A stretch of DNA of 64,000 nt from Strigamia acuminata (GCA_949358305.1 OX442322.1:6448001-6512000), one strand, 5' to 3'. Shown: positions 1 to 9,748, counted from the first letter of the stretch. Notes: generated by a model not told the origin, from the letters alone. Numbers and translations are program-made.

Positions 1-1755
1 ACCATAAACTTGTGGGTTGTTGGCCAAAAGTCTAATGGCATTGGCGTGTAAATGCCCTAACCGGCTGTGCCAAAGTCCCGTACTGTCCTTCTTTGACGTT
101 GCAGTAGCAATTGGTTTTTGACCATTCTGCTTAATCTGCTTGCCTGGATTGGATTTGGGAGGAATGCTATTCAGGGCCGTAGCATAGGACGGGACAATGG
201 GGTTGGAATTGGTAAGGACAGGTGTAGGTACGGGAGGAGGATGGAAAGTCTGAGGAAGGAGATTTTTAGGCACTGGATTTGGCAACTCGATGCGAAAATC
301 AGTAATGTCTCTTGTCTTCGACTTCTTGGATGCTTTCTTAATTTTTGGAAAATCTTCCTCAATCGTAACCATAGTTTTGGGATTTGTAGATGGCAAAACC
401 TCATTTTGAACTTGAGGATTGTTCACAGTAACTGTCGTGGGCGGACGCAATCCATCGACGTAATACAATCCTCCCTTTTGTCTCGCGCGGAGGACGCTGT
501 GTCTAATATCGGTTTCATACACATTTATTTCGGAATTAAATATGTGGATGTGGTGTTTATTATTGTCTATCCGCGATACCGAGATGAGGTTCGCCTCGAA
601 GTTCGGAGCATACAAGACTTCGTGTAGATTCACCACACATTCGCAATTGTCAATAAAGGTCTGAATTCGCACAGTTCCTTTTCCAGTAACCTGTGAATGG
701 CCTTGGCCTAACTCAATGTCAAAAGGTGTAACTGGTTGAAAATCCGAAAACCAAGCCTTGACGTGAGAAACATGGTCCGTTGCCCCACAATCGACGATCC
801 ATTCCGAATTTTGCATGAAGTGTGCAATTGGGACCTCAACTTGTGGTGGCGCATTCAAAAAGAAATTGGACTCTCTTCGAACTTGAGAATTCCCCCTTGG
901 TTTCGAATTATCTTGTTGATTTGCCTTCTGCTTGCGTTTACGGCTGGAACTGCGTGATTTGCGTTGAAAAGTGGCAGTTGGGCGATTTTTGTCAATTCTA
1001 TTTGGATTCGGAGGATGTGGACAGCGATTCGCATAATGGCCCATGTCCCCGCAGTTATAACACTGAATTTGAGTTAATGGTCGTGAAGGGCGCGATTGGT
1101 CCCGTCCACGACGTTCATTGGCAAAAGCTTGAGATGACGAATTCGGATTATCCCGGGAAGAAATGGATTTGAGCCGGAGATATTCCGAAAGTAATTGGTC
1201 AGCTACTTTAATCGGCTTGAAGTCGTCGTCTGGCCAATGATATATTGCAAAAGAAACTTGGGAATATTCGCTGGGCAACATGTCCAAATACTGATAAGCT
1301 TTATGGTCATCTGATATTGTTTCTTTCACATCAGTCAATTTTCGGACGTGATCGTCCACCCTGCCGATAAAATCTACCATCTCTTCGCCAGGTAAGAGAT
1401 GAAGACCGAGAAACTCGCGGCGCATAGCGGCCTTGCGAGCACGAGAAGATGGTGCATACACTTTTGCGAGGGCGTCCCATGACTCCTTTGGTGTATTGCA
1501 GGGATCTAAGACGAATCGTTTCGCCTCGCTCACTTGGCAGTAAATTAAACCCAATGCACGGTCCTTTCTTTTCTTGTACTTTTTCAATTCCTTGTCATTA
1601 AATGTCTTAAGGTCGGCTTCCTCGGTGTCTTCCGTGACGTGATGCCACAATCCTTCTGACTTCAAATACATGCGCATCGATCTGCGCCATGATTCATAAT
1701 TTCCGATTGACAAAATCGGAATTTTGCCGACCGACGCGTCTGAAGACTTGGACAT
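1..1755 (-). CDS. gag-pol: Cop-A Gag-Pol, N-terminal 585 codons (partial)
   Basis: An uninterrupted minus-strand frame runs from an ATG at 1755-1753 to the first base of the window. I translated nearly all of it by hand and saw no stop. The Copia Gag domain (INYESWRR-type start, here GNYESWRRSM) is followed by a CCHC zinc knuckle at about residues 232-245 (CYNCGDMGHYANRC), which binds genomic RNA. The aspartic protease has DCGATDH at about residue 322, with Cys in place of the usual Ser of DSG. The gag-pre-integrase motif LWHSRLGHLHA follows at about residue 561. As in copia, Gag and Pol share one frame. Integrase, RT and RNase H should lie to the left. The lack of stops suggests it is younger than its relative Cop-H. 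Confidence 0.92.
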   Translation of the reverse strand, partial: MSKSSDASVGKIPILSIGNYESWRRSMRMYLKSEGLWHHVTEDTEEADLKTFNDKELKKYKKRKDRALGLIYCQVSEAKRFVLDPCNTPKESWDALAKVYAPSSRARKAAMRREFLGLHLLPGEEMVDFIGRVDDHVRKLTDVKETISDDHKAYQYLDMLPSEYSQVSFAIYHWPDDDFKPIKVADQLLSEYLRLKSISSRDNPNSSSQAFANERRGRDQSRPSRPLTQIQCYNCGDMGHYANRCPHPPNPNRIDKNRPTATFQRKSRSSSRKRKQKANQQDNSKPRGNSQVRRESNFFLNAPPQVEVPIAHFMQNSEWIVDCGATDHVSHVKAWFSDFQPVTPFDIELGQGHSQVTGKGTVRIQTFIDNCECVVNLHEVLYAPNFEANLISVSRIDNNKHHIHIFNSEINVYETDIRHSVLRARQKGGLYYVDGLRPPTTVTVNNPQVQNEVLPSTNPKTMVTIEEDFPKIKKASKKSKTRDITDFRIELPNPVPKNLLPQTFHPPPVPTPVLTNSNPIVPSYATALNSIPPKSNPGKQIKQNGQKPIATATSKKDSTGLWHSRLGHLHANAIRLLANNPQVYG

Positions 1756-1880
1756 CGTGAAAAGAAGCACTGACACAGGGAATGACTAAATTTGATTGAA
1801 GCACTGAGACTGGACGTCTCGAAGCACAAAACGTCGCACTGAGAATCGGAGCACTGTCAAGGCGGAAACCACGATGGGGA

Positions 1881-2085
1881 ACCGATGCTACAATCGGTTT
1901 AAAAACCTTAGGCAAGTATCCCCCTAACGTCCTTTGCAAGCCACCTGGGGCCACGGGAGTGTTAGGTGGCGCAGGGATAGCCTTGCCCAAGAATACTAGC
2001 TTCACGTGCCCGAATGGACGAAGGGTGAAGCCGAATCTAATTGACCCCCAAAAACTTAAACCTATCTTAAAATTAACAAAGTATA
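1881..2085 (-). ncRNA. Conserved pseudoknotted leader RNA, copy a (Cop-A)
   Basis: Folded domain in the 5' leader, about 135 nt upstream of the gag ATG. Plus-strand pairs: 1999-2005 with 2025-2031; 1911-1916 with 1982-1987; 1924-1928 (CTAAC) with 1961-1965 (GTTAG); 1941-1945 (CCACC) with 1965-1969 (GGTGG). The last two cross each other, giving a pseudoknot. A terminal hairpin lies at 1881-1899. The same pairs recur with compensating changes in Cop-B, Cop-D, Cop-E/I and Cop-H. Function is not known; internal ribosome entry, translation enhancement or packaging are possible. Confidence 0.75.
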
Positions 2086-2099
2086 TTGCGACTACTGTA

Positions 2100-2482
2100 G
2101 GGAGAGAATGATTAGTGATATGTTGAGATGAGATGAGCGACGACGGCGAGTTATCACGTCGAAAATCGTCGGTTTGCATCAAAACTCGTCGATTTACATC
2201 AGAACGCGAAAATCGTCGCGAAAACTTCAAAAATCGTCGTAAATCCTGGAAAAATCGTCGAAAATCTGTGTAACTCAGGTACCGACACGCCGTACAAGGT
2301 GCACTGCACGTGGGAAAATTCCAAAATCGTCGAAAAATCGGTTGAAAATGATGAAAATCGTCGAAAATGGCGGCCGTCGGGTGAAAATCTGAAAATACAC
2401 AAACTCGGCGCGAATTTTCGCGAATTTCGCGAAAATGGCGTCGATAATTAGCAATAAATAACACGATGGGTCGTCCCCAGCT
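2100..2482 (-). other. Cop-A leader with dispersed ATCGTCG repeats
   Basis: The distal leader holds about seven copies of a short unit, AAAATCGTCG or close (for example near 2162, 2209, 2231, 2254, 2324 and 2357 on the plus strand), separated by unrelated sequence. A YY1/Pho-like core AAAATGGCGGCC lies at 2364-2375. No ORF is supported. Confidence 0.55.
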
Positions 2483-2493
2483 CTCTGCTACCA
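2483..2493 (-). promoter_or_regulatory. Cop-A primer binding site, initiator tRNA-Met 3' end
   Basis: On the minus strand the sequence TGGTAGCAGAG follows the LTR after a 2-nt spacer. It is complementary to the 3' end of insect-type initiator tRNA-Met and primes minus-strand DNA synthesis. Confidence 0.9.
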
Positions 2494-2495
2494 CT

Positions 2496-2996
2496 TGTAG
2501 CGTGGTGGAAAAAATAAAACGGGCCAGTGGAAGCTATTAATGGCCGAAATGAGCGTAATAATGACGACGTGGCACGGGCGCGCTTCTCCGCACGGCCTCG
2601 TGAAAACGTGTGTGTTTGCCACTTATCAAACGTGGCAAACAAAGAACAAAAGCTTAATAAAAAGCCTAAATAAAACGGTTTAATGAAAATATACACTTAC
2701 ATACTGCTATAAATGAAGAGAATACATAAAGGCGACCGTCCTGTGCGGGAGACGCCATGTTGGATAACAAAAGCAAAAACGATAAGACACCATCTGGTGC
2801 TCACTTTACTAAGCGACAATATTTCACATTAAGTGAAAATTAAAGAAAATGATAAAGGGCGCATGGTGCTCAATGCTTAAAATACGATATGTATCAAAAC
2901 TAGATACATAAGTGGGGAAAACAAAACATATACATTATAAATAAATAAAGGAAGAACTCTGTAATTGTGAAATAATAAATGATCTCTTGATCTACA
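2496..2996 (-). repeat. Cop-A 5' LTR
   Basis: The block begins TGTAG and ends CTACA, a perfect 5-base inverted terminus with the TG/CA ends of LTRs, and abuts the primer site. A YY1/Pho-like GACGCCATGTTGG lies at 2751-2763. The outer border could be 2 bases further right (2998). Confidence 0.75.
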
Positions 2997-3001
2997 CATT
3001 T

Positions 3002-5177
3002 ATGGCCAGATTGCGACGAGATGACCCGAAATCCGTTCGCAAACCAGAGGTCAGTTCATCCGAGCTGTCCGACGAGAGCCTAGAGGGAGACCCAAAGCGC
3101 ACGCCGAAGGCCAAACCCAAACCCCAGCCGGAGAGGGCGACACCAGCTACTCCGCGCAAGAGAGATGCGTCGGCCAGAGAACAACAAACTCGGCCCCGCA
3201 TGCAAGCTCTCGATTCAGCCACAAATAATGCGATAACACGGTTAATCAACGCTAATAATGCTAGGCGAAATGAAGAGCAAGCTCTCACAAGCCAACAGCA
3301 AGATAATCCGCAAGGGACTGAGTGGCAACAACCAGTGCCCATCCTTAAAGACGACGAGTCGTCAAGGAGACAATCGCATGATCGCACCTCTTCGCGAGAA
3401 GAAGGCAAACGCGATGAAAGACCGAAATATTATCGCTACGGAAATAGTGATTTGTCGTCAGATGGACTGGAGTCAAATGCACCCAGTCATCACGATTCGG
3501 AGAGAGGTTCCGGAGAAAGACGAAGGGAAAGAGAACGCGATGAACGCAGGGAAAGGGAACGTGACGACCGTCGTAGGGGCCGGAAAGAGTCAAACTCGCA
3601 ACCCGCCACGCCGCTCACCGTCTCCCGACCCCAGCTCCGACCCCTCATCCAACGACGACAGACGAAAGGAGAAATCAAGTAATCGCCGGAAGAGATCCAA
3701 CTCTCCGCGCGATAGAGAGAAACGACGTCGATCGGAAAATAGCGACCACCGACGGGAGGAGTTTCAGGACCTTCCCCGACAAAGCGCGTTTACCGATTCG
3801 ACGGGTCGGCAGTATACGATGGGAGAGCTTGGAAGAGCCCTACTCGGCTCGTTGAAGGCCGAGGGAATCGATCTGAGCAAACGAAACGATCGTAATCGTA
3901 GCACTGGCGACCGCGTAAAGAAAAAATACGCTGTCTCCCGACGAGACACCATGAGCGTTACCGGGAATATTAGGTGGCAATTTTATATTCAGAACCGTTT
4001 CGACGGGTCATGGAAAGCGGGAGATCGCTTCCTTGACGAAGTAATTCGAATTAAGACTGCCACTAAAGCCACCGTAGGAGACATGCTCACCCACGGTATT
4101 GTCGAGCTAATGACAGGCTCGGCACGTGAGTGGTACCAAGGATTGAAAGGCGTCAATTGGGACGACTTTTTAATGAGATTCGACCTACGCTACGGCGAGA
4201 CACCCGAAGAGGTGAGCCGAAAGATGCGAGGTCTTCGCCAGATGCCTGGTGAAACCATAATGGATTACGACATTCGCGCCAGATTGTTGTTCGAAAAGGC
4301 CCCGATGGAATTTCATGCCACGGGATTCAACCTTTTCTTTCTCGGCGGTTTGTCGGAGTACTCGCAACGGGTGTTACTTGAAGAAAGGGCACCGACAGGA
4401 GGCAGCTACGAGGAGATGAGCGCCTTCCTGTTTGAGAACACGATAGATATCGAGAAGAGATATTATTCCGCTTTACCAGAAGCGGAGAAAGCAGCAACCG
4501 CTAAACGTCTCAAGTTGAGTGCGGAAAGATATGGGGCGACAGATAAAATTATGCGCCCTACTGAATATCTTAGCGGTATAATGGAGCTGGCAGAAGCTAG
4601 CGTTGGTTTACAAATAAAAAATAAACTGACATCCACGCTGCCTTCCAACCCTTTGGCCGCCCCTAAAAAGGCACCGACAGCGTCAGCCATGCAAGCGACA
4701 CTGGAGGAGGTCAAGGAGGGGGAGGAAGCCGGACAAGATGCCGGAAAATCAGACGAAAAAGAAGAAAAGGACGATTATTCGACGGACGAAGAAATACGAA
4801 GCTATCGCGATACCTTATCAACGGGTTGCGATGAGGAAGGACCGCTAGTACATCTCATCCATCGAGATAGAGCGGTAGAAGAATTTCGCGCCAGGTTAAA
4901 ACCAAATGCCGGCCGAATTCCGAAGTATTTTCGGAAAAATTACACGCCACCGTCGAAAGCAGACCCTGAAAAGAAAAAATCGACTGAAACCCCAAGAGAC
5001 AAATCAAATATTCGTTGTTTCAAGTGTAACCAACCGGGTCACTATTCCAATGAGTGCCCAAGAACAGCGAAAGAAGACGCTAAATTTGACGCAATAATGA
5101 AGCAGATGGCAGAGATTAAACTCGCCATGGCAAAAAACGAGTCAAAAAACGAGTCAGCGCAGGCGGCGAAGAAATAA
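3002..5177 (+). CDS. gag: Gyp Gag, with a frameshift near 3570-3600
   Basis: The structural protein starts at ATG 3002, close to the Cop-A LTR edge. The first part (3002 to about 3590) is hydrophilic and ends in an Arg/Ser/Glu-rich tract (RERERDERRERERDD), like SR-rich RNA-binding regions. The reading frame then moves by +1 into the frame that stays open to the TAA at 5175-5177. This second part has a retrotransposon Gag core (WYQGLKGVNWDDF; FDLRYGETPEEV), an acidic linker, and a CCHC knuckle (CFKCNQPGHYSNEC) near 5015. The frame change is best explained by an indel, though programmed shifting cannot be excluded. The gag stop lies inside the loop of the gag-pol frameshift hairpin. Confidence 0.85.
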
Positions 5178-5195
5178 CTTCTCGACCGTCTGCGC
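5132..5195 (+). promoter_or_regulatory. Gag-Pol -1 ribosomal frameshift signal with two slippery heptamers
   Basis: A-AAA-AAC occurs at 5132-5138 and again at 5144-5150, both in the correct phase of the Gag frame. A 6-nt spacer follows, then a hairpin: GCGCAGGCGG (5157-5166) pairs with CCGTCTGCGC (5186-5195) with one G-U, and GAAG (5168-5171) pairs with CTTC (5178-5181) inside. The -1 frame is open from here into pol. A-AAA-AAC is a known retroviral slippery site. Confidence 0.85.
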
Positions 5196-5200
5196 CATTC

Positions 5201-8200
5201 ATGAAGAAGAAGGGGTTTAACAAAGGGTTCGATAAGCCGCCACCAGTCAAAGAAATGGGTAGTGACATAGCTAACGCCCAAATTCAAGACAGGGCCAACA
5301 ACGCTTTGCAGGTAATTACCGCAAACGCTGAGGCTGAGGCGGAAGAACCGAACCTACTGCTTGAAGAATTACCTCAAGTAGTCGAAGACACAGAAGAATT
5401 TCGTGTTTTCATGTGCAACGTGGCGGTCGAATACACCAACCGCCTATGCATGTTGCCCATGACAATAGAACGTGAAAAAATTATGGGACTACTAGACTCG
5501 GGAGCAGATCGCTCGTTCGTTTCCGAAGACATAGTAGCATCATTGGGTCTCACCGATAAGATAAAAGGCGTTAATAAAAATATACGTCTAAAAACCGCCA
5601 ACGGAATGGCGCGTCCAAAAGGAGTTATATTATTGACCATGGAGTGGCTCGGAGGGGTAGAACAGCACCCTTTCCTGGTCCTGCCCACATGCGACAGAAT
5701 TTTTCTGTTGGGCTTAGACCTCATGGCGTCAATGGAAATACAACCAAATCCAATAACGAAATCTTGGAATTATATCAGAAATGATAAGGAAAGACCCGCA
5801 ATTGTCGTGCCACCAGCTCTTGTAAAAGAAGCGGCCGACAAGACACAGTGGGAGAAAGGCCTAAAGAAATTCGTTCAAGACTACGATTTTAAAGCATTCG
5901 TAACAGAATTGCAACGGGACAATGTAGTGGAAACGCTTGTCGCCGACGCCGCTTTAGAATTAAACGAAGCGGCAGCCCTACGAAGGGTCCTACTTAAATA
6001 TGAGGGGATCCTGTCGAAAAAACCGGGCCGAACGAATAGGGCTATTCACGAAATTAAATTGACGGATAATAAACCTATACGAGTTGCGTATAAGGGAATG
6101 AACCCGCAAAAACGTGAAATAGTGCAAAAAATGTGCCAAGAAATGCTAGACAGTGGCATTGTCTCCGAGGCCCAGGGAGAATACGCGACGCGAGTTGTGC
6201 TCGTGATGCGCCCGGGCTCGGACCCACGCCTATGCATTGATTACCGCCCATTAAACGCGGTGACAGAGATAGATCCCATACAGATGCCGTCTATCGAATC
6301 CATTTTGAGAGAGCTTAGCCCCTTTTCTTGGGTTACGACGATGGATCTGTCGAAGGGATACTGGCAGGTTGAGATGAGGCCAGAGGATAAGCTAAAAACA
6401 GCATTTTACTCGCCAATTGGACGGTTGATGTTCAACGTCATGCCATTTGGTTTAGTGAACGCTCCCAGTACCTTTCAGAGACTAATCGAAAGCGTATTGG
6501 GTGATATCCTGCATCAGTTTGTGTGGGCATACCTAGATGACATAGTTATCGCCTCCAAAACATTCGAAGAGCACATTGAGCATATCGACCAAGTGCTCAC
6601 CCGGCTGGCGAAAGCTGGGTTACACGTGCATCCGGGCAAGAGCAAGTTCTGTCGAAAGGAGCTTGCCTTCCTGGGTTATCGCATTGGAGTCAATGGTTTA
6701 GCTATTGGCCCCGAAAAAATCGATGCGATTAATCGTTTCCCACCACCCGAGGACGTTAAAGGTGTCCAACGGTTTATGGGAATGATAAACTTCTTCGGCA
6801 GGTTGCTACCGGGTCTAGCTGAAGTGGCAGCCCCAGTTACCGACCTCCTGAAGAATGAAAACGAATTTGTATGGTCAAATGAGTGCAACATCGCATTTAA
6901 TGCGATAAAGAGGATGCTGACGGAAGTCGGCGTAATGCCTCTACCCGACCTAAACCGGCCGTTCATATTACATACGGACGCCAGCAGAGTTGGGTTAGGA
7001 GCGGCGTTGCTTCAAACACACGTGCGCGACGGAGTCGAACAAGACCTGCCGTGCATGTTTATAAGTCGCAAACTCCAAGGCGCTGAAAAGAATTACAATG
7101 CCACCGAGTTGGAGTGTTTGGCCGTTGTGTGGGCCATAAGGAAATTTAGAGATTATCTCGAATATACCAAATTTGTGGTCCACACAGATCATCAAGCGTT
7201 ACAATGGCTGATGAAATTAAAAGAGCCAGCCGGTCGACTAGCCAGATGGCAGTTAGAACTGATGGCATGCGACTTGACCATTCAATACAAGCCCGGCAAA
7301 TATAACGTCGTGGCTGACGCTCTGTCACGGGCACCAGTGTCAGATCCAATCGACGCTGACGATGATGGCGAGGATGACTCCCGCATCATTTATTGCCCTA
7401 CGAGTTGTCACCGTTGGGATTTAAGGAAGATGAATGAAATTCCCACCGCGTCTCCAGCAGATGTAAAATTCTGTGGATTCTGGACGCGGTTATACCAACC
7501 AGCTGCTGACAATTACCCAAACGCAAAGAAGGAATTTAAGCTAGAGCGGAGAATAAATGACCCGCTTCTAAGCGCCTTCCACGCTCGTGTCAGCAAGCAA
7601 ATGAAAAGCAATCCCCCAACAAGGGAGGAAATAATTGTGCAACAAAAATTAGACAAAAAATGTCAGGACAGAGCTAGATTCGTACTGACAGGAAAATATC
7701 CGCCCAACTTAACCAGAAGGCAGAAGCGTCGTTATGCACACGAATCCATAGATTACCTATTGGATGACGGCCTTTTAGTGAAACATCACCCAAATCACCA
7801 AGATGACTTGAGTGAATCGGACACCGCAGTAAAGGTAGTAATACCTGCTTCCTTAATCGGTCGCGTGCTGTGGTTGTTACACGGGCACCCGCTTGCGAGC
7901 CATGCGGGAGTAAGCAGAACACTCTATCGTGCTACACAGCTGTTTCACTGGACAGGGATGAAAAAAGATATTGCTCTTTTTGTCCACCAATGTCAGCGAT
8001 GTCAAGCGTGCAAGCCGAGGAGTAAATCACCATTCGAAACTATCTTCTTAGGGCCTTACGCGCCTTTTGATTGTTTAAGTGTCGATGTGATGGGCCCAAA
8101 ACCCGTTACGGGAAATAAAAATGCGTACATTATCGTTATAATGGACGTGGCAACTCGTTGGCCCGAGTTGTACGCCGTCGCTAGACCTTCAGCAGAGAAA

Positions 8201-9271
8201 ATCGTTGAATGTATCTACGACGTGGCGTTACGTTACGGATTTCCACGTAAAATAATATCCGATAACGGACCCCAATTTATCTCGAAAATTTGGGGTAAGT
8301 TTTGTGAGAAATTCGGGATTGTGGCGTCACATACTTCGACCTACAATCCTAGAACAAATCCCGTTGAGCGACTCAACAGGGACATTAAATATGCACTAAG
8401 CATATTCACTGACATCCACAATAGGTGGGATGAATACTTGAGGGAGATCGCGTTCAGCATACGAACAACAGTCTCAAGGACGAGAGATTTTTCTCCGGCC
8501 TACCTCAACTTCGCCCGAGAGCTACGAGTGCCTTGGGACCCACGAGTGGCAGAGTCGGTAAATGTGGTGGACCCAGAGAAACCACATGAGTATGTGTATA
8601 AATTGGAGCAAACAATTTCAAACACATACAAGCATATGATGGCGCACATTTTTAACATGCGCGACCGCATTTTACAAGATAAAAGCGGTGGAAAATTCGT
8701 GAATTTCGAGATCAATGATTTGGTGTGGAAAGATGCACACACCCTCTCAAATGCAGCGAGAGGGATCACCGCCAGCTTGGCCGACAAGAGAGATGGCCCG
8801 TATGTAATCATCGGCAAGCATGGCGGTAACGCGTATAAATTACGCAAGCTCGAGGACAACACCGAGCAAAAGTCGATCCAGGTACGAGAGTTAACTCCGT
8901 ACATTCCGGAATTCCCGCAAGAAATGTGGGCCAAGGGCCAAGTCAAGTCTAAAACTGACGGCCAAATCGTCGATATGTTCGCTGGCGAGTCGGAAAAAGC
9001 ACCGCCAAGTGACAACGAGGAGTATTTCGACGCCCCTTCACCTCCGGTAAACGAGATAGTTGAATCCGTTCCGGATCCAATTTTGGTCGGGGGGGAAACA
9101 GGAGAAACTCCTGAAACAAACACAAAAAACACGGATAAAAAAGAAAACAATAATGAGGAGGTACAGACACAAAAAACAACAAAAAATATCGTACCTGCCT
9201 CGATCCGTAACCTGCGACCAAAAAGAGATAATCCGTTTATAAAAGGCGGAAAGGTCGTAGGAAAGAAGTAA
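5201..9271 (+). CDS. pol: Gyp Pol: protease, RT, RNase H, integrase
   Basis: An unbroken 1356-residue frame from its first ATG; the frame is also open upstream to the slippery site, so it is probably made as Gag-Pol by -1 frameshifting. Aspartic protease DSGAD is at residues 99-103. RT carries YLDD at about 444-447, with FGLVNAPSTFQ and SKGYWQVEM before it. RNase H has HTDAS at about 591. Integrase has an HHCC finger (HGHPLASH to CQRCQAC, about 893-935), then catalytic Asp about 962, Asp about 1021 (SDNGPQF) and Glu about 1056 (VERLNRD). A GPYxI-type region follows (GPYVIIGKHG), usual in the Gypsy integrase C-terminus. The acidic tail after about 1245 is not assigned. All catalytic residues are present. 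Confidence 0.95.
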   Translation: MKKKGFNKGFDKPPPVKEMGSDIANAQIQDRANNALQVITANAEAEAEEPNLLLEELPQVVEDTEEFRVFMCNVAVEYTNRLCMLPMTIEREKIMGLLDSGADRSFVSEDIVASLGLTDKIKGVNKNIRLKTANGMARPKGVILLTMEWLGGVEQHPFLVLPTCDRIFLLGLDLMASMEIQPNPITKSWNYIRNDKERPAIVVPPALVKEAADKTQWEKGLKKFVQDYDFKAFVTELQRDNVVETLVADAALELNEAAALRRVLLKYEGILSKKPGRTNRAIHEIKLTDNKPIRVAYKGMNPQKREIVQKMCQEMLDSGIVSEAQGEYATRVVLVMRPGSDPRLCIDYRPLNAVTEIDPIQMPSIESILRELSPFSWVTTMDLSKGYWQVEMRPEDKLKTAFYSPIGRLMFNVMPFGLVNAPSTFQRLIESVLGDILHQFVWAYLDDIVIASKTFEEHIEHIDQVLTRLAKAGLHVHPGKSKFCRKELAFLGYRIGVNGLAIGPEKIDAINRFPPPEDVKGVQRFMGMINFFGRLLPGLAEVAAPVTDLLKNENEFVWSNECNIAFNAIKRMLTEVGVMPLPDLNRPFILHTDASRVGLGAALLQTHVRDGVEQDLPCMFISRKLQGAEKNYNATELECLAVVWAIRKFRDYLEYTKFVVHTDHQALQWLMKLKEPAGRLARWQLELMACDLTIQYKPGKYNVVADALSRAPVSDPIDADDDGEDDSRIIYCPTSCHRWDLRKMNEIPTASPADVKFCGFWTRLYQPAADNYPNAKKEFKLERRINDPLLSAFHARVSKQMKSNPPTREEIIVQQKLDKKCQDRARFVLTGKYPPNLTRRQKRRYAHESIDYLLDDGLLVKHHPNHQDDLSESDTAVKVVIPASLIGRVLWLLHGHPLASHAGVSRTLYRATQLFHWTGMKKDIALFVHQCQRCQACKPRSKSPFETIFLGPYAPFDCLSVDVMGPKPVTGNKNAYIIVIMDVATRWPELYAVARPSAEKIVECIYDVALRYGFPRKIISDNGPQFISKIWGKFCEKFGIVASHTSTYNPRTNPVERLNRDIKYALSIFTDIHNRWDEYLREIAFSIRTTVSRTRDFSPAYLNFARELRVPWDPRVAESVNVVDPEKPHEYVYKLEQTISNTYKHMMAHIFNMRDRILQDKSGGKFVNFEINDLVWKDAHTLSNAARGITASLADKRDGPYVIIGKHGGNAYKLRKLEDNTEQKSIQVRELTPYIPEFPQEMWAKGQVKSKTDGQIVDMFAGESEKAPPSDNEEYFDAPSPPVNEIVESVPDPILVGGETGETPETNTKNTDKKENNNEEVQTQKTTKNIVPASIRNLRPKRDNPFIKGGKVVGKK

Positions 9272-9423
9272 AATAAATTACGAGTCGATGGCGGCACTAA
9301 AAATAAATTCTAATCGACCGATAGTGCAAGCCATCACGTTGCGAGACTCGAAGAAAATTCCGCTAAGTCCAACAAAGCGGATATCGGTCGAATTCACGTC
9401 ACAAGATGGCGTGAAAGCGCGGG

Positions 9424-9538
9424 ACCCGTAGCAAAATTATCGGCACGGGTCGGATACCGCGTGCAAAAGACCCCGTAGCAGCAATCGCGCACGGGAGTGA
9501 AAACAAAGGAGACCCGTAGCGTAACATGCGCACGGGTA
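9424..9538 (+). ncRNA. Array of three similar RNA hairpins after pol
   Basis: Three units pair ACCCGT-like with ACGGGT-like arms: 9424-9450, 9471-9495 and 9512-9538. Each 5' arm is followed by AGC, and the middle unit has a shortened stem. They lie between the pol stop and the ORF3 start, about 210 bp before the acidic exon. Such repeats could act in RNA export, splicing control or packaging; nothing in the sequence decides which. Confidence 0.6.
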
Positions 9539-9618
9539 GGTGCGCACTAGTCTCAAACACCCGGGTTCTGGAGTATATTACCCAGAATCCATCGCGATTA
9601 CCTCGTGTTCACACGGAC

Positions 9619-9633
9619 TTCCGCTTTTCACAG
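9619..9633 (+). promoter_or_regulatory. Possible splice acceptor ahead of ORF3 exon 1
   Basis: The pyrimidine-rich run TTCCGCTTTTCACAG ends at 9633, about 115 nt upstream of the 9749 ATG. It could receive a 5' leader donor to make a subgenomic ORF3 mRNA. Weak evidence, motif only. Confidence 0.3.
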
Positions 9634-9748
9634 CTGATCGCTGCATTCGTGCGTGATCCTCGTTTTTAACGTTTTTATCGAGTTTTTTGAGATAGTTTTA
9701 TCATCTTTTTTTCAATCGTGATTGAGCTTTTTGTGCGCGCTCCTCGCC

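Larger units (their letters stand above)
1..2996 (-). mobile_element. Cop-A: Ty1/Copia LTR retrotransposon, 5' half
   Basis: Read on the minus strand the order is 5' LTR (2996 to 2496), primer site (2493 to 2483), a 730-nt leader with a folded RNA domain, then an open Gag-Pol frame from 1755 to base 1. The element leaves the window inside the region between protease and integrase. It lies directly upstream of the Gyp gag ATG, so it probably inserted into Gyp; this is inference because its other end is outside the window. Confidence 0.9.

Noticed and set aside
118-627. Plus-strand 169-residue ORF
   Set aside because: It is the antisense shadow of the Cop-A Gag-Pol frame, which is open on the minus strand through the same bases.
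1694-2494. Minus-strand 266-residue ORF over the Cop-A leader
   Set aside because: Different frame from Gag, spans the leader RNA and repeats, and ends just inside gag. Nothing suggests a protein.
8500-9297. Minus-strand 265-residue ORF opposite the Gyp pol end
   Set aside because: Shadow of the coding strand; its composition is the complement of the acidic Pol tail.
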